NCBI RefSeq assembly: GCF_000428845.1
Contig: NZ_AUAS01000012.1
Location: 162,918 to 226,917 of the forward strand
Direction of reading: 5' to 3'
DNA from: Dyadobacter alkalitolerans DSM 23607
Lineage (GTDB): Bacteria > Bacteroidota > Bacteroidia > Cytophagales > Spirosomataceae
DNA length: 64,000 bases
Shown: one piece after another, positions 29,417 through 38,552 of the stretch
Layout of the letters: each line of letters opens with the position of its first letter
Position numbering within the stretch: the first letter of the stretch is position 1
Notes under the pieces: generated by a model
What the model was told of the DNA's origin: nothing
The model's database searches: none
What the model saw: the letters and a program-made list of their open reading frames with translations, nothing else
Position numbers and translations under genes: made by a program

Positions 29417-31506
29417 TCTTGCTGACATTGAATGGAGGTGATTACCACGGTGTTGAAAATATCGTCCACGGTGCAGCCGCGGCTCAGATCATTAATGGGC
29501 TTGTTCAATCCCTGCAACATCGGCCCGATCGCCAAAGCGCCCGTTTCACGCTGAACAGCCTTGTAGGTGTTGTTTCCGGTGTTCAAATCCGGGAAAATCA
29601 GCACGCTGGCTTTTCCGGCCACTTCGGAATTGGATAATTTCTGATTGCCCACAATCGGGTCCACAGCAGCGTCATACTGAATCGGTCCTTCGACTTTCAA
29701 CTGCGGCGCGCGCTGCTTCACGATGGCTGTCGCTTCCCGCACCCTTTCCACATCCTCTCCTTCTCCCGACGTTCCCGACGAGTAAGACAACATGGCGATG
29801 CGCGGCTCAATGCCAAACCTGGCACTGCTTTCAGCAGAAGATATGGCAATGTCGGCCAACTGCGAAGCCGTTGGATTCGGGTTAACGGCGCAATCGCCAA
29901 AGATCGCTACGCGGTCGGGCAGGCACATGAAGAAAATTGAGGAGACGATAGAAACGCCCGGTTTTGTTTTAATAAACTGCAATGCTGGCCGGATCGTGTG
30001 CTGCGTCGTATGCACCGCACCCGACACCATTCCGTCTGCATGGCCTTTGTAAACCATCATTGTCCCGAAATAGGAAACATCGGTCATGAGGTCACGCGCC
30101 ATTTCCTCGTTCACATTTTTATTCTTACGCAGCTCATAAAGCGTCTGCACGTAATCGTCGTAATTTTCCGAATTGGCCGGATTCACGATTTTGACCACAT
30201 TCAGGTCCAGATCAATGCCTAGTCTTTTAATAGAAGCCGCAACTTCGTTCGGATCACCAAGAATCGTCAGATCAACCACATTCTGGCTGATTAACCTTGC
30301 CGCAGCGCGTAAAATCCGGTCGTCGTTTCCTTCCGGCAGCACAATGTGTTTTTTCTGGCTTTTGGCCCATTTAACCAATTGATATTGAAACATATGTGGC
30401 GTAATTCCTTCGGGCTGGAATGTAATGATCTTGTCGTCCAGCACCTTCATATCCACATATTTTTCAAAAGTGTCGATTGCCAGCTCTATCTTTTTAGTAT
30501 TATCCGCAGTGATCCGGGAATGGATCGCGCCTATGGCTGTGGTGGTGCCGAATGTGCCTTGCTGCACTGCTATGATCGGGATCTGGGTCTGCAAACCCTC
30601 GATCAGCCGCATAACAGGCTCTTCCGGAACAGTGCCGGCCGTAAGCACAATGCCCGCGACTTTGGGATAATTGGTCGAAAGGTTGGCCTGCAATGCACCA
30701 ATCACAATGTCGCCCCGGTCACCCGGCGTAATGATCAGCACATTTTCTTTGATATGGTTTAAAAAATTGGGCAGCATCATTGCGCCCGTCACGTAATTGT
30801 CAACCTGGCTGGAAAGCAAATGTTCGCCAAATAAAACTTTCGCATCCAGCGCATCTGTGATCTCGCGCATGGTCGGACTTTGCAATGCTTTTTCCCAGGG
30901 AATGACGGTGAGCATAATGTCCGCTGGCAACTGCATTCGCAGCAACTCACGCACATCTTCTACCTGCTCGGCCTTCACGCGGTTGGCCACAATGCCCAGC
31001 ACCTGCACTTCGCGGGATTCGAAATTCCGGAGCACATTCAGCGCCGAGTTGATGATCTGCGCGGTGGATTTATTTTCCCCATTAATGATCGTGAGCACAG
31101 GTGCGCCCAGATTTTTGGCAATAGCCGCATTGGATTCAAATTCAAAAGCAATGCCTTCGCCTAAGAAATCGCTTCCTTCAATGACCGTGAAATCATAATC
31201 CTCTTCCAGCTTTTTGAACTTGCTGATGATCGTGTTGATCATTTCGCCCCAGTTCTCCGATTCGGGATGCTGCAAAACCTCCTGACGGGTGAATGCAAAT
31301 GTATCCTCGTAGGGAATAGGAAGCGAAAAATGGTTGATAATGGCTTCAATGTGCTTGTCTTTTCGCCCCGGCTCCTGCTGGGAAATAATGGGTTTAAAAA
31401 AACCAATCTTTTGCGTTTTGGACAAAAGCATATTCACCAGGCCCAATGCAATCACTGACTTCCCTGCATAAGGCTCGGCGGAAGCGATAAAAATGGTCTT
31501 TGTCAT
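29413..31506 (-). CDS. pta: phosphate acetyltransferase, long form
   Basis: Pta converts acetyl-CoA and phosphate to acetyl phosphate. The N-terminal part is the P-loop/DRTGG regulatory region: IFIASAEPYAGKSVIALGL (Walker A-like) and VLIITPGDRGDIVIGAL. The C-terminal catalytic PTA_PTB domain starts at about 385 (HIVLPEGNDDRILRAA) and includes MVSGAVHTTQHTIRPALQF and VDPIVGNQKLSNSEVAGKA. The length of 697 residues matches the long Pta class. ATG 31504-31506 is chosen over an upstream Met 14 codons earlier, since the Walker-A-like strand follows it directly. It is coupled to ackA by ATGA. Confidence 0.95.
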   Translation of the reverse strand: MTKTIFIASAEPYAGKSVIALGLVNMLLSKTQKIGFFKPIISQQEPGRKDKHIEAIINHFSLPIPYEDTFAFTRQEVLQHPESENWGEMINTIISKFKKLEEDYDFTVIEGSDFLGEGIAFEFESNAAIAKNLGAPVLTIINGENKSTAQIINSALNVLRNFESREVQVLGIVANRVKAEQVEDVRELLRMQLPADIMLTVIPWEKALQSPTMREITDALDAKVLFGEHLLSSQVDNYVTGAMMLPNFLNHIKENVLIITPGDRGDIVIGALQANLSTNYPKVAGIVLTAGTVPEEPVMRLIEGLQTQIPIIAVQQGTFGTTTAIGAIHSRITADNTKKIELAIDTFEKYVDMKVLDDKIITFQPEGITPHMFQYQLVKWAKSQKKHIVLPEGNDDRILRAAARLISQNVVDLTILGDPNEVAASIKRLGIDLDLNVVKIVNPANSENYDDYVQTLYELRKNKNVNEEMARDLMTDVSYFGTMMVYKGHADGMVSGAVHTTQHTIRPALQFIKTKPGVSIVSSIFFMCLPDRVAIFGDCAVNPNPTASQLADIAISSAESSARFGIEPRIAMLSYSSGTSGEGEDVERVREATAIVKQRAPQLKVEGPIQYDAAVDPIVGNQKLSNSEVAGKASVLIFPDLNTGNNTYKAVQRETGALAIGPMLQGLNKPINDLSRGCTVDDIFNTVVITSIQCQQE

Positions 31507-31559
31507 AAGGTGTAGCGGAAAAGGCGATAAGAGCTGTGCTTTGGGCAAAAGCTAAAAAA

Positions 31560-32555
31560 TTATTCCAAGGTGTTCCATTCGGCCACATGCTCCTCTTGCT
31601 TCTCTACCAGCCAAACCCTGCTTTCCGGAAACTGCGTTATCATTTGTTTACTTTTTTCTATTCCCGCAACACTGAATGCCGTTGCAAGTGCATCCGCCAC
31701 CGTTCCGTCCGGTGAAATTACCGTGGTACGGACGTGAAAGAGCAGCCCTTTGCCTGTTTTTGGATCCACAATGTGCGAATACCGGATCCCGTTGTATTCC
31801 ATATAGCGATATGTCGGGCCGGACGTCGCCAGCGCAACATGGGACAACGGCATTGTTTTGAGGGAATCGCTGCCATTTGAAATGGTAATGTTCCATCCTT
31901 TTGTTCCCGGCGGCGGATTGGTGAGGACTATTTTACCCCCCGCATCCATCATGATGGACTTGATACCAAAGCTTTTCAGGACTTTCACCGCTTCCTCGGC
32001 TGCAAACCCTTTGCCTAACCCGCCAATGTCCAGACGCATGCCTTTTTGTGTTAACAACACTTTTTTGCGTTTTACGTCAAGTTTTAATTTTTTATAACCC
32101 GTTCTGGACATGGCGTCCCTAATAGCAGAATCCGTGGGGAAAATCCCTTTCCGCGTTGCATGGCGCCACATTTGAACCACTGGCCCTAATGTTGCATCGA
32201 AAGCGCCGTCTGTTTTTTCGCTGATATCCTGGCTGATGGCGAGAATGTCGAACAGTTCGTCGCTCACCTGGACCCACTTATCGCTGCCTGACTGCGCCGA
32301 GAGCAAGTTTATTTCGCTTCCGTCGCGGTAATCGCTCAGTAATTCATTCAATTTTTCGATGCGTTTGAATGCTGCCTGTGCTGCGACATTGGCTATGGAG
32401 TCGTTTTTTGCATAAAAGACGAGCTTGAAAGGAGATCCCATCATGCCTTTTTCGAAACTATACCGGCTTTCCTGGGCATGGCAAAAGCAGGCTATTGTAC
32501 TCAATGCCAAAGCTATCGCCCATTTGTAGTTGTTATCTGGAAACTTTACTGCCAT
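31560..32555 (-). CDS. apbE: FAD:protein FMN transferase (ApbE)
   Basis: ApbE flavinylates threonines of periplasmic redox proteins such as Nqr and Rnf subunits. The 331-residue protein has an N-terminal export signal ending CFCHAQE. It carries the ApbE signatures GSPFKLVFYA, DGAFDATLGPVVQMW, RLDIGGLGKGFAAE, GIRYSHIVDPKTGKG and the metal-binding TVADALATAFSVAG. No obvious flavinylation target is in the window. The gene stands alone, preceded by a gap and the terminator of the small gene at 32728. Confidence 0.93.
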   Translation of the reverse strand: MAVKFPDNNYKWAIALALSTIACFCHAQESRYSFEKGMMGSPFKLVFYAKNDSIANVAAQAAFKRIEKLNELLSDYRDGSEINLLSAQSGSDKWVQVSDELFDILAISQDISEKTDGAFDATLGPVVQMWRHATRKGIFPTDSAIRDAMSRTGYKKLKLDVKRKKVLLTQKGMRLDIGGLGKGFAAEEAVKVLKSFGIKSIMMDAGGKIVLTNPPPGTKGWNITISNGSDSLKTMPLSHVALATSGPTYRYMEYNGIRYSHIVDPKTGKGLLFHVRTTVISPDGTVADALATAFSVAGIEKSKQMITQFPESRVWLVEKQEEHVAEWNTLE

Positions 32556-32668
32556 TTACTTCAATATGATAAGCTGTATTTTGAATGCTCAAAAGTATTC
32601 GATTTGAGATAATAACTGCTTTTTGCGGCCGAATGTTGCTAATCTGTCTTACCGTTTTACACCATGAA

Positions 32669-32702
32669 AAAAGGGGTGCAGATCTGAATCCGCACCCCTT
32701 TT
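32669..32702 (-). terminator. Rho-independent terminator
   Basis: Perfect 11-bp arms AAAAGGGGTGC and GCACCCCTTTT enclose a 12-base loop, and the minus-strand transcript ends in a run of T after the stem. It lies 26 bp past the small membrane-protein gene at 32728-32916. Confidence 0.8.
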
Positions 32703-32727
32703 GGCTATTAGTTATTTCAATATGCTA

Positions 32728-32916
32728 TTATCCGAAGTAATCCGCCATGTGATTCCGGTCTGCATGCTGGTGCGGATGGGAGTCAATTGCGTCCTTAATC
32801 ATCCCAGCGCCAATAAACGGCAAGGAAATGATAGTTGAAATGATCATCGCAACAAATAAGATCGTCGCGAACAGAAGCTTACCAGAGTAATATATGATGT
32901 TGGTGATGAAGTTCAT
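32728..32916 (-). CDS. small His-rich-tailed membrane protein
   Basis: This 62-residue protein has a short N-terminal segment, a membrane helix (KLLFATILFVAMIISTIISLPFIGAGM) and a C-terminal tail with several histidines (SHPHQHADRNHMADYF). No family is recognised. A strong terminator follows the gene, which supports a real transcript. The plus-strand small membrane gene at 33141 lies back to back across 224 bp and has similar composition, so the two might form a pair. The histidines may bind metal, but that is speculation. Confidence 0.6.
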   Translation of the reverse strand: MNFITNIIYYSGKLLFATILFVAMIISTIISLPFIGAGMIKDAIDSHPHQHADRNHMADYFG

Positions 32917-33140
32917 AGCCGTTACTGTTTATGTGATATTTTTCAATGACAAAATTAAATAAATAACCATGCCAGCCTAATTTAATATGATAATTTTCTT
33001 ATAAATTTAAACATTTAAGGGCTTTTAGGCAGTTTTGACTATGATTTCCGGGCATCTTCACAATGCTTTGTCAAACACATTCGATATGCAAGAAAGTATA
33101 AGAATAATTTATTCTACAACATACACACCTATAACGCAAC

Positions 33141-33287
33141 ATGACAAAATTTCTCGTCCTGTTTTTCAAGATCCTCTTCGCTGCGATCCTCGCGATTGCG
33201 ACCATTATCACTGTTGTCATTTTGTCCCCGGTCTGGCTGATCTTCTGGATATGGAAGCAGTTGTCTGAAAAAATTCCGCGCAGCTAA
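33141..33287 (+). CDS. small hydrophobic membrane protein
   Basis: The frame encodes 48 residues, starting MTKFLVLFFKILFAAILAIA. There is one long membrane helix (about 4-38) with aromatic residues near its end (WLIFWIWK) and a charged tail. There is no family match that I know. It opens 53 bp before the amidase gene and faces the small membrane gene at 32728, with the two starts divergent. A coding role is supported only by the even hydrophobic composition and the clean start and stop. Confidence 0.5.
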   Translation: MTKFLVLFFKILFAAILAIATIITVVILSPVWLIFWIWKQLSEKIPRS

Positions 33288-33340
33288 AAGAATGCTTCAA
33301 GGACTTTTTATCTTGCAATCTACCGACGACGAATGCTCCT

Positions 33341-34945
33341 ATGAAACGAAGAAACTTTGTACGCCTCACTTCTGCGGCAGGAATTACCCTGGCTGCGTTT
33401 CCTCTGTTTAAATGTAATTCTGAAACGCGCAATAGGGAGCCACAGGATGAGCACTCATTTCAATTATCGGAAATGACGGTGGCACAAATGCAGGATGGAA
33501 TGGAAAAAGGAACATTAACATCCCGCTCCATCACAAAAAGTTATCTGGATCAAATCGCCTTACTGGACCGTAACGGCCCGAAAATCAATGCGGTGATCGA
33601 GGTGAATCCTGATGCGCTTGCGATTGCAGACGCAATGGACGCGGAAAGGAAAAAAGGAAATGTGCGCGGCCCCATGCACGGAATCCCTGTTTTAATCAAA
33701 GACAACATTGATACAAAGGACAAAATGCAGACAACGGCGGGCTCCATCGCGCTAGCCGGTAACATTGCATCATTGGACGCATTTGTCGTGCAGAAAATGC
33801 GTGAGGCGGGCGCGGTAATCCTTGGAAAGACCAATATGAGCGAGTGGGCCAATTTTCGCTCTACACGTTCGACGAGCGGATGGAGCAGCCGCGGCGGTCA
33901 AACCAAAAATCCATACATCCTGGACCGTTCGCCTTGCGGGTCCAGTTCCGGATCGGGAGCGGCGGTGGCTGCTAACCTCTGCGCAGTTGCTGTGGGTACG
34001 GAAACCAATGGCTCCATCGCCTGCCCGGCAGCCATGAACGGCGTTGTAGGCATCAAACCGACTGTGGGGCTCGTGAGCCAGACGGGCATTATCCCGATAT
34101 CAGCAACACAGGACACCGCCGGACCACTCGGCCGGACTGTTGCCGATGCGGCTATGCTGCTCGGAGCAATGGTCGGCGCCGATCAGGCCGAGCCGGCAGG
34201 TACCCGCGTGGATTATGCGCATTTTAAAGATTTCTCCTCATCGCTTGATGCCAATGGCTTGAAAGGCAAGCGCATTGGAATCGAAAAAGCATTTTTGAAA
34301 CAGCACGAAGATGTAGATGCCCTTTTGAAAAAAGCGTTGGACCAGATGAAACAGAAAGGCGCTGTGATTGTGGAGGTTGATTATATGAAGACCCAAAGTA
34401 CGGATGGGGCTGAATCCATATTATTGCAATATGAGTTCAAGGATGGGCTGAATAAATATCTTTACAAATCTAATGCGAAGATAAAGTCGCTCGAAGCGCT
34501 CATTGCATTCAACAAAGCAAATGCGGAAAAAGCAATGCCCTATTTTGAGCAAGAATTGCTTGAAATTTCCCAAACGAGAGGTGATCTTGAATCAAAAGAA
34601 TATCAGGATGCCCGACAGAAAATATTGAATGTAAGAGTGGAATTAAACCGGCTTTTCGAATCCGAAAGACTGGATGCCTTGTGTGGCCCGGCAACTGGCC
34701 CGGCTTGGTGTAATGACCTGGTAAATGGTGATTTCTGGACGGGCTATGGCGGCTATGGGCCCGCTGCTATATCGGGATTTCCTTCTGTGACCGTGCCTAT
34801 GGGCGCGGTAGACGGGCTTCCGATCGGGATTTCGTTTCTGGGAAAAGCTTATGGAGAAGCGGACCTGATCCGCATAGCCTATGCGTACGAGCATGCCTCT
34901 AAAAACAGAATTGCCCCCAAGTTTTTGAAAACACTCGGGGGCTGA
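33341..34945 (+). CDS. exported amidase (amidase signature family)
   Basis: The 534-residue protein starts with a twin-arginine type signal (KRRNFVRLTSAAGITLAAFPLF) followed by a cysteine (C25), so it may be a Tat-exported lipoprotein. The amidase-signature triad is present: K120 in PVLIKDNID, the serine-rich CGSSSGSGAAVAANL around S201-S203, and the nucleophile S225 in TETNGSIACPA. The family hydrolyses amides or peptides; the substrate cannot be told. The protein is full length and stands alone on the plus strand. Confidence 0.9.
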   Translation: MKRRNFVRLTSAAGITLAAFPLFKCNSETRNREPQDEHSFQLSEMTVAQMQDGMEKGTLTSRSITKSYLDQIALLDRNGPKINAVIEVNPDALAIADAMDAERKKGNVRGPMHGIPVLIKDNIDTKDKMQTTAGSIALAGNIASLDAFVVQKMREAGAVILGKTNMSEWANFRSTRSTSGWSSRGGQTKNPYILDRSPCGSSSGSGAAVAANLCAVAVGTETNGSIACPAAMNGVVGIKPTVGLVSQTGIIPISATQDTAGPLGRTVADAAMLLGAMVGADQAEPAGTRVDYAHFKDFSSSLDANGLKGKRIGIEKAFLKQHEDVDALLKKALDQMKQKGAVIVEVDYMKTQSTDGAESILLQYEFKDGLNKYLYKSNAKIKSLEALIAFNKANAEKAMPYFEQELLEISQTRGDLESKEYQDARQKILNVRVELNRLFESERLDALCGPATGPAWCNDLVNGDFWTGYGGYGPAAISGFPSVTVPMGAVDGLPIGISFLGKAYGEADLIRIAYAYEHASKNRIAPKFLKTLGG

Positions 34946-34963
34946 GATATGAGAAGGTTTGTG

Positions 34964-36421
34964 TTATCGTGCTAAATATAATTCGTAGATAGACCCTTTC
35001 TGGCCTAAAAACTGATTAGCTTCCTGCTGAGAATAAATGCTCAGGCCCAGCTCATAAAAATCTTCAAACTGGTTGTAAGGATAGGGAGTAAATTTCACCT
35101 TGTCCGGGAAAAGCATGGACGTAACCACATTTTCCTGCAAGGCACGCCGGATCTGCGACATAGGGACCACGAGGCCCAGCAAAAGAAATATCATCAAGGG
35201 ATAAGCCACTTTCTGCTTGTACCAATGCGGATGCTCTTTAATCCAGGTGGAAAAACCTTGCAGGATAAAAAGCGAAAGCAAAGTCAAAACCGGTGTGTTC
35301 CCTCTCAGGAACCAGTCGTTCCATTTACCCATTCTCACGAGCGAAATCAGGATAAGGAGCGTAAACAATGCTATTATGATGTCCCGGTTAATGTTCTTAT
35401 GAAGGTTCAGGATGAACACAATGCCGATCAGCACGCCCAGATCAATAACAACACCGAAGAAATAGTGAAATGCGATCTCGTTCAAAGGATTAAACTGCCA
35501 TATGAAACCTGCTATAACCGAACTTTTACCGGACAAGAAATAGAAAAAAGTCGGGATAAAGATCAGACCGGGAACCAGGATGTCAATCAGGACCTTAGGC
35601 TGGAAAAATGCCTTGATATCCCTGCCATAGCGCAGCAGGATAAGCATTGAAAAAATGATCACGAAAACGATCGACGGGAAAATTCCCCAGATAAAAATGG
35701 CGATCACGGCCAGGAAGCTTCGTTCCGGTTTTTTTAAATACACATAATCATGAAAAAGAATCGACGAAACAATAATGATCGGGATGAGCTGGTTGGGAGC
35801 CCATTGCGCCTGATAAAGCACGGGCCAAATCTCAGTGAAAAACGGCGGCACGTGATAATTGAGCCCTATTAACCTTAAAGTAACCACTTTCACCAAATGC
35901 CCTACGCCTCCCAATGAAAGGAACAGCACGAGCGACAGATAACTTTTTCCCGTAAAAATGAATATCCAGCAAAATCCAAGAAACAGCCCCAAAGAAGCCC
36001 ACAAGTAAAGCGCTATGCCTGATAATTCGCCCAGCATTTTGGAGATCAGCGCAGGAACCAGGAAAAAGCCGAAATAGTGACAGGCATAACGACCATTTGC
36101 CTTAAACAAAACCGGCCAGGAATGATTGAAGAGCGTATAATATTTTGAATTGTGTGCCCAATAATCAAAAGCCTGGAAGCAAAAGCCCCCTATCCCCGAG
36201 AATGCAATAATGAGCAGGGAAATAACGGATATCTGAACCAGCTGCTTGCTGCTAAGTTCGGCGAGGTTTTTTTTTTCAAGGCGATAGTTGTAAACGAATA
36301 TGCAGATAATTGCCAGCGCAAGCATGGCGGACAAAGGCAGCCGAAACCATCCCAGCGAAAAAATGAGGTTAGGCAAAAGAAGGTAGCCCAAACTTAAATT
36401 GCGTAGTAGCGTTGTTTTCAT
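34964..36421 (-). CDS. polytopic membrane protein of unknown function (GT-C-like)
   Basis: This 485-residue protein has about 11 hydrophobic segments and short loops. An extracytoplasmic loop early on (QAFDYWAHNSKYYTLFNHSWPVLFKANGRYACHYFG) carries acidic and aromatic residues, as in many GT-C glycosyltransferases or O-antigen-type membrane enzymes, but no diagnostic motif is clear. It ends with a soluble tail (VKFTPYPYNQFEDFYELG). It is convergent with the amidase gene, 18 bp from its stop. I do not recognise a specific family. Confidence 0.6.
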   Translation of the reverse strand: MKTTLLRNLSLGYLLLPNLIFSLGWFRLPLSAMLALAIICIFVYNYRLEKKNLAELSSKQLVQISVISLLIIAFSGIGGFCFQAFDYWAHNSKYYTLFNHSWPVLFKANGRYACHYFGFFLVPALISKMLGELSGIALYLWASLGLFLGFCWIFIFTGKSYLSLVLFLSLGGVGHLVKVVTLRLIGLNYHVPPFFTEIWPVLYQAQWAPNQLIPIIIVSSILFHDYVYLKKPERSFLAVIAIFIWGIFPSIVFVIIFSMLILLRYGRDIKAFFQPKVLIDILVPGLIFIPTFFYFLSGKSSVIAGFIWQFNPLNEIAFHYFFGVVIDLGVLIGIVFILNLHKNINRDIIIALFTLLILISLVRMGKWNDWFLRGNTPVLTLLSLFILQGFSTWIKEHPHWYKQKVAYPLMIFLLLGLVVPMSQIRRALQENVVTSMLFPDKVKFTPYPYNQFEDFYELGLSIYSQQEANQFLGQKGSIYELYLAR

Positions 36422-36693
36422 TCAAAATCCGGCAAACAAATTGTAAAAATCGTGTGGAGAAGGCCAAAAAGGCATATTAAAGCTCTCGAAAACTTCGGGC
36501 TTTTGAAAACGCAGTTAGCAAACGGCAGACAAAACATTCCTACTAGTTGTAAAATCGATATCAAATTTGTTTCAATTTTTGATCAAATCCAATGCATCCG
36601 CCACAAATAATGGAAATAATGTAGTATAAGTTCTATCAGCAAGTAACCCCTTCATTTCTGCTCCTTTTGCAAGCATAAGAACTAAATCCTACT

Positions 36694-38406
36694 ATGAACA
36701 GACGAATATTTGTAAAAGGGACTGCCGCCGGAATCTGCACATTACCCATCACCTCAGCGCTTGCATTCAGCACTGTAACCAGTAAGATACAAAAAATGCC
36801 GGAATGGTTGGATGCGCTGGTCAAACAAAATGATATCGGTGTAGAGGCGATCAGAAAATTGCAGATTAAGAATGCTGCAAATCCCGCATATGGTGGCCTG
36901 ATGGACGCTTTTGACGTTGTTAATCCACACACCACATCCGCACTGATCCAGGCAGGCGCCAATGCAATTTCGTCTTCGAACTCCCGCTTTTTTCAATCGC
37001 CGGAATTACTGGCCGATATGGACCTGGCAGCATTATATCTTGTCAAAACGCAGCATGCGGATGGAACCATTGATTTGCTTTCCACCAATTTTCATTCGAC
37101 GCCGGATACAGGATTTCTCGTGAAGCGGCTCGTAACCGCGTACTCGCTCATTCAGAAATCAGGGACAAAAGGTTCTGAAAAAATGCTTGCTAACCTCAAA
37201 ACCTTCCTGATCCGGGGCGGAAATGCGTTGTCGGTCGGCGGAATCCATACGCCCAATCACAGATGGGTGGTGTGTGCGGCGCTGGCCAGGCTCAACTCGC
37301 TCTGGCCCGATCCCAAGTATGTGGCCAGGGCGGAAGAATGGCTCGGTGAACACATTGATATGGATCAGGATGGGCAATACAATGAAAAAAGCACTTTTAT
37401 CTATTCCTCACTGACCGATCGGCTGCTTATCACGATTGCGAATGGTTTCAACAAACCGGAACTGCTAGACAACGTACGGAAAAACCTGGATATGACGATG
37501 TTTTACGTTCATCCGAATGGCGAAATCGTCACTGATGCGTCAGGTCGGCAGGATAAGGCATTAATAGGGACATTGGAAAACTATTATTATCCTTATCGCT
37601 ATCTTGCCTTGAAGGATCAGAACGGTTCGTATGCAGCGATGTGCCAGATGATCGAAAAGACGGCCGGGCTTAAAATCGGCGGTTTCCTGGACTATTACCT
37701 CGCCGACCAGACATTATGGAAAGACATGCCCGCTCCGAAGCCGCTGCCGGTTAACTATGTCAAAACTTTTCCAAATTCGGGCCTTGTCCGGATCCGCCGG
37801 GGCAACTGGGACAGCACATTGATCGCCAATAACCCTACCTGGTTTACATTCATGAAGGGAAATGCGGTGCTGCAGGGCGTGCGGCTGGCCTCTTCGTTTT
37901 TTGGCAAAGGTCAGTTTCAGTCGGAGAAAATCGATGAGCAGGGAAAAATGTGGGAACTTACTCAGACATTGGAAGGACCTTATTACCAACCCTATCCGAA
38001 AGATTTTATTGCCAAAGACGGAGACTGGGAGAAAATGCCGCGCCTCTTCCGGCCTGTTAGTGAAGTGCAGACCCTGGAAACAAAAATCCTGATCAGCGAA
38101 ACGGATAATGGCATGCAGATCGTGATCCAAACCTCCGGCACTGAACGCGTCCCTTTGGCTGTTGAACTTATTTTCAGGCCGGGCGGAACATTCACCGGGC
38201 TTACCCAGATTGAAAAGGCCAAAGATTCCTGGCTGCTGAAAGAAGGGACCGGGAGTTACAGCTTGAATGGTGACACTATTTCTTTTGGGCCGGGGATTGG
38301 CTTGCATAAGAACATTGCATTACGCGGCGCGCTTCCGCCCGTGGAAGCGCCCACGGTGTTCCTGACCGGCTTTACACCTTTCAAACATACCATCCGCTTT
38401 TCGTAA
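36694..38406 (+). CDS. Tat-exported protein of unknown function, hydrolase- or lyase-like
   Basis: The 570-residue protein begins with a twin-arginine signal (NRRIFVKGTAAGICTLPITSALAFS). The first 340 residues are helical with repeated loops (LYLVKTQHADGTIDLLS; GGIHTPNHRWVVCAALARLN), suggesting an alpha/alpha toroid. The last 200 residues look like a beta-sandwich (GNWDSTLIANNPTWFTFMKGNAVLQGV). This two-part layout is like heparinase II/III-type polysaccharide lyases, but I cannot name catalytic residues. It is monocistronic, between two intergenic gaps. Confidence 0.6.
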   Translation: MNRRIFVKGTAAGICTLPITSALAFSTVTSKIQKMPEWLDALVKQNDIGVEAIRKLQIKNAANPAYGGLMDAFDVVNPHTTSALIQAGANAISSSNSRFFQSPELLADMDLAALYLVKTQHADGTIDLLSTNFHSTPDTGFLVKRLVTAYSLIQKSGTKGSEKMLANLKTFLIRGGNALSVGGIHTPNHRWVVCAALARLNSLWPDPKYVARAEEWLGEHIDMDQDGQYNEKSTFIYSSLTDRLLITIANGFNKPELLDNVRKNLDMTMFYVHPNGEIVTDASGRQDKALIGTLENYYYPYRYLALKDQNGSYAAMCQMIEKTAGLKIGGFLDYYLADQTLWKDMPAPKPLPVNYVKTFPNSGLVRIRRGNWDSTLIANNPTWFTFMKGNAVLQGVRLASSFFGKGQFQSEKIDEQGKMWELTQTLEGPYYQPYPKDFIAKDGDWEKMPRLFRPVSEVQTLETKILISETDNGMQIVIQTSGTERVPLAVELIFRPGGTFTGLTQIEKAKDSWLLKEGTGSYSLNGDTISFGPGIGLHKNIALRGALPPVEAPTVFLTGFTPFKHTIRFS

Positions 38407-38552
38407 CCCCTTTTTGCTTTTAAAACTGCATTTTGAACTAATAAAAAAATATCTAATTCACTTACTGGCAAGTATTTAATATCGTGATTATTCGTTAAAT
38501 TTGATTTTACCCTCCCCTTTTTTCTGGCGCTGGAAATTTAACCTGTCACGTT

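Noticed and set aside
34913..34942. GCCCCC...GGGGGC inverted repeat at the end of the amidase gene
   Set aside because: It lies inside the coding sequence and has no T run, so I do not call it a terminator.
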